45,901 nt of DNA. Origin: Muribaculaceae bacterium. GTDB lineage: Bacteria > Bacteroidota > Bacteroidia > Bacteroidales > Muribaculaceae. Shown here in pieces: positions 45,604 through 45,901 of the stretch (positions are counted from its first letter, which is position 1; each line of letters opens with the position of its first letter). The notes under the pieces are model-generated. The model had not been told where the DNA came from and did not search any database. It saw only the letters and a list, made by a program, of their open reading frames with translations. The position numbers were made by a program, and so were the translations under genes. The stretch covers positions 1 to 45,901 of the forward strand of contig JAIDUH010000071.1 in assembly GCA_029060285.1 (NCBI GenBank), in the 5' to 3' direction.

Positions 45604-45634
45604 AAAAGGGCATTTGCTAAACAAATGCCCTTTT
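45604..45634. terminator. Strong bidirectional terminator inside the invertible segment
   Basis: A perfect 13-bp stem (AAAAGGGCATTTG at 45604-45616 with CAAATGCCCTTTT at 45622-45634) and a 5-base loop. It lies between the two inverted repeats, upstream of the outward -7 box, so it would isolate the switched promoter from read-through. Confidence 0.85.
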
Positions 45635-45714
45635 CAGCGCCATTTTCGGCGAAAGCTGTAAAAAATTGAAAAAACTTTTTTGCCTAAAAATGAGGAAATT
45701 CCGATTTTTTGTTG

Positions 45715-45723
45715 TATCTTTGC
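45715..45723 (+). promoter_or_regulatory. -7 box of the putative invertible promoter
   Basis: TATCTTTGC fits TAnnTTTGC exactly and lies just inside the right inverted repeat, pointing out of the window to the right. No good TTTG is seen 19-21 bases upstream, so the promoter may be weak or factor-dependent. Transcription would start at about 45728-45732, at the edge of the repeat. Confidence 0.55.
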
Positions 45724-45731
45724 ATTCGGAT

Positions 45732-45755
45732 TTAGGTATCTCTTGGCAAGAGATA
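45732..45755. repeat. Inverted repeat arm IR2 of a putative invertible promoter
   Basis: Exact reverse complement of 45539-45562, 169 bases away. Its palindromic core is one base longer on each side (GTATCTCTTG, G, CAAGAGATAC; 45736-45756). Confidence 0.65.
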
Positions 45756-45773
45756 CTTAATTTTGCAAAACAT

Positions 45774-45854
45774 ATGAACTCCCAAAGTATTAATACCCAA
45801 GGACTTCCATATTTTTCCCTCAGTAAGCATCTTCCATCAGAAGATACCTACTAA
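45774..45854 (+). CDS. 26-codon ORF downstream of the putative invertible promoter
   Basis: The first ATG after the outward -7 box opens a 26-residue reading frame (MNSQSINTQGLPYF at its start, ending EDTY, TAA). It is not recognised and could be a leader peptide or a chance ORF. A GAGGGG/CCCCTC pair downstream could form a hairpin before the window ends. Confidence 0.2.
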   Translation: MNSQSINTQGLPYFSLSKHLPSEDTY

Positions 45855-45901
45855 GAGGGGAAGAAAAACCATATCCACCCCTCTCCACCCCGTTCACCTC
45901 T

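Larger units (their letters stand above)
45031..45901. other. 871-base terminal gap without a recognised gene
   Basis: It holds, in order: a 9-base repeat array (45113-45148), MITE copy C (45150-45254), a short hairpin (45327-45343, AGCACGC/GCGTGCT), a decayed dispersed repeat (45380-45470), the left arm of a 24-base inverted repeat (45539), a strong terminator (45604-45634), an outward -7 box (45715), the right arm (45732), and a 26-codon ORF (45774-45854). Longer ORFs across 45426-45620 and 45666-45854 run through these signals and are not credible genes. Confidence 0.7.

Noticed and set aside
45426-45620. 64-codon plus-strand ORF
   Set aside because: Runs through the left inverted repeat and half of the terminator stem; resemblance to the ORF at 45666-45854 comes from the shared inverted-repeat DNA, not from protein homology.
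1-45901. tRNA, rRNA or other standard RNA genes
   Set aside because: Intergenic gaps were read on both strands and no tRNA cloverleaf or rRNA segment was recognised.

Overview
The window reads as a piece of a Bacteroidales chromosome, most likely a gut Muribaculaceae-type organism. This rests on: -7 promoter boxes of the form TAnnTTTGC (sometimes with TTTG about 20 bases upstream) in front of many genes, AT-rich leaders without strong Shine-Dalgarno sites, a DPE2-like MalQ with two starch-binding modules, a class II NrdJ with a C-terminal zinc ribbon, a zinc-free type B L31, a split ThrE exporter, and polysaccharide-degrading enzymes. Species assignment is inference; no rRNA or tRNA gene is visible.

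Layout. 1-12039 is a carbohydrate and transport region. Two GH43 enzymes on the minus strand (the first truncated by the window edge) diverge from a GH115 alpha-glucuronidase. A small ORF and a split threonine/serine exporter follow, then a minus-strand pair: an XylE-like sugar porter and a large DUF5107-TPR protein. Together they look like glucuronoarabinoxylan side-chain removal plus pentose uptake, with no SusC/SusD pair in view. 12040-12866 is an 827-base gap with hairpin repeats. 12867-24966 is housekeeping: tig, clpP, clpX, three envelope PPIase/SurA-like proteins, an OstA/LptA-like protein and mutL. 25195-36812 holds nrdJ, malQ, a convergent fur-DUF1015 pair, a class A penicillin-binding protein and a biotin-dependent carboxyltransferase. 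37140-45030 holds an AspT/YidE-type transporter, rpmE2, tilS, an SDR, a pectinesterase, an SGNH acetylesterase and a FISUMP-like lipoprotein.

The non-coding part is the most unusual. A 106-base palindromic MITE-like element occurs three times (38853, 44053, 45150); one copy has a perfect 9-base target duplication. A different 209-base hairpin element occurs twice (12191, 36893), with compensatory arm changes between copies. At the right edge, a perfect 24-base inverted repeat brackets 169 bases carrying a strong terminator and an outward-facing -7 box. This is the architecture of Bacteroidales phase-variable invertible promoters, here probably switching a locus just beyond the window.

All calls come from reading the sequence; no database search was run.
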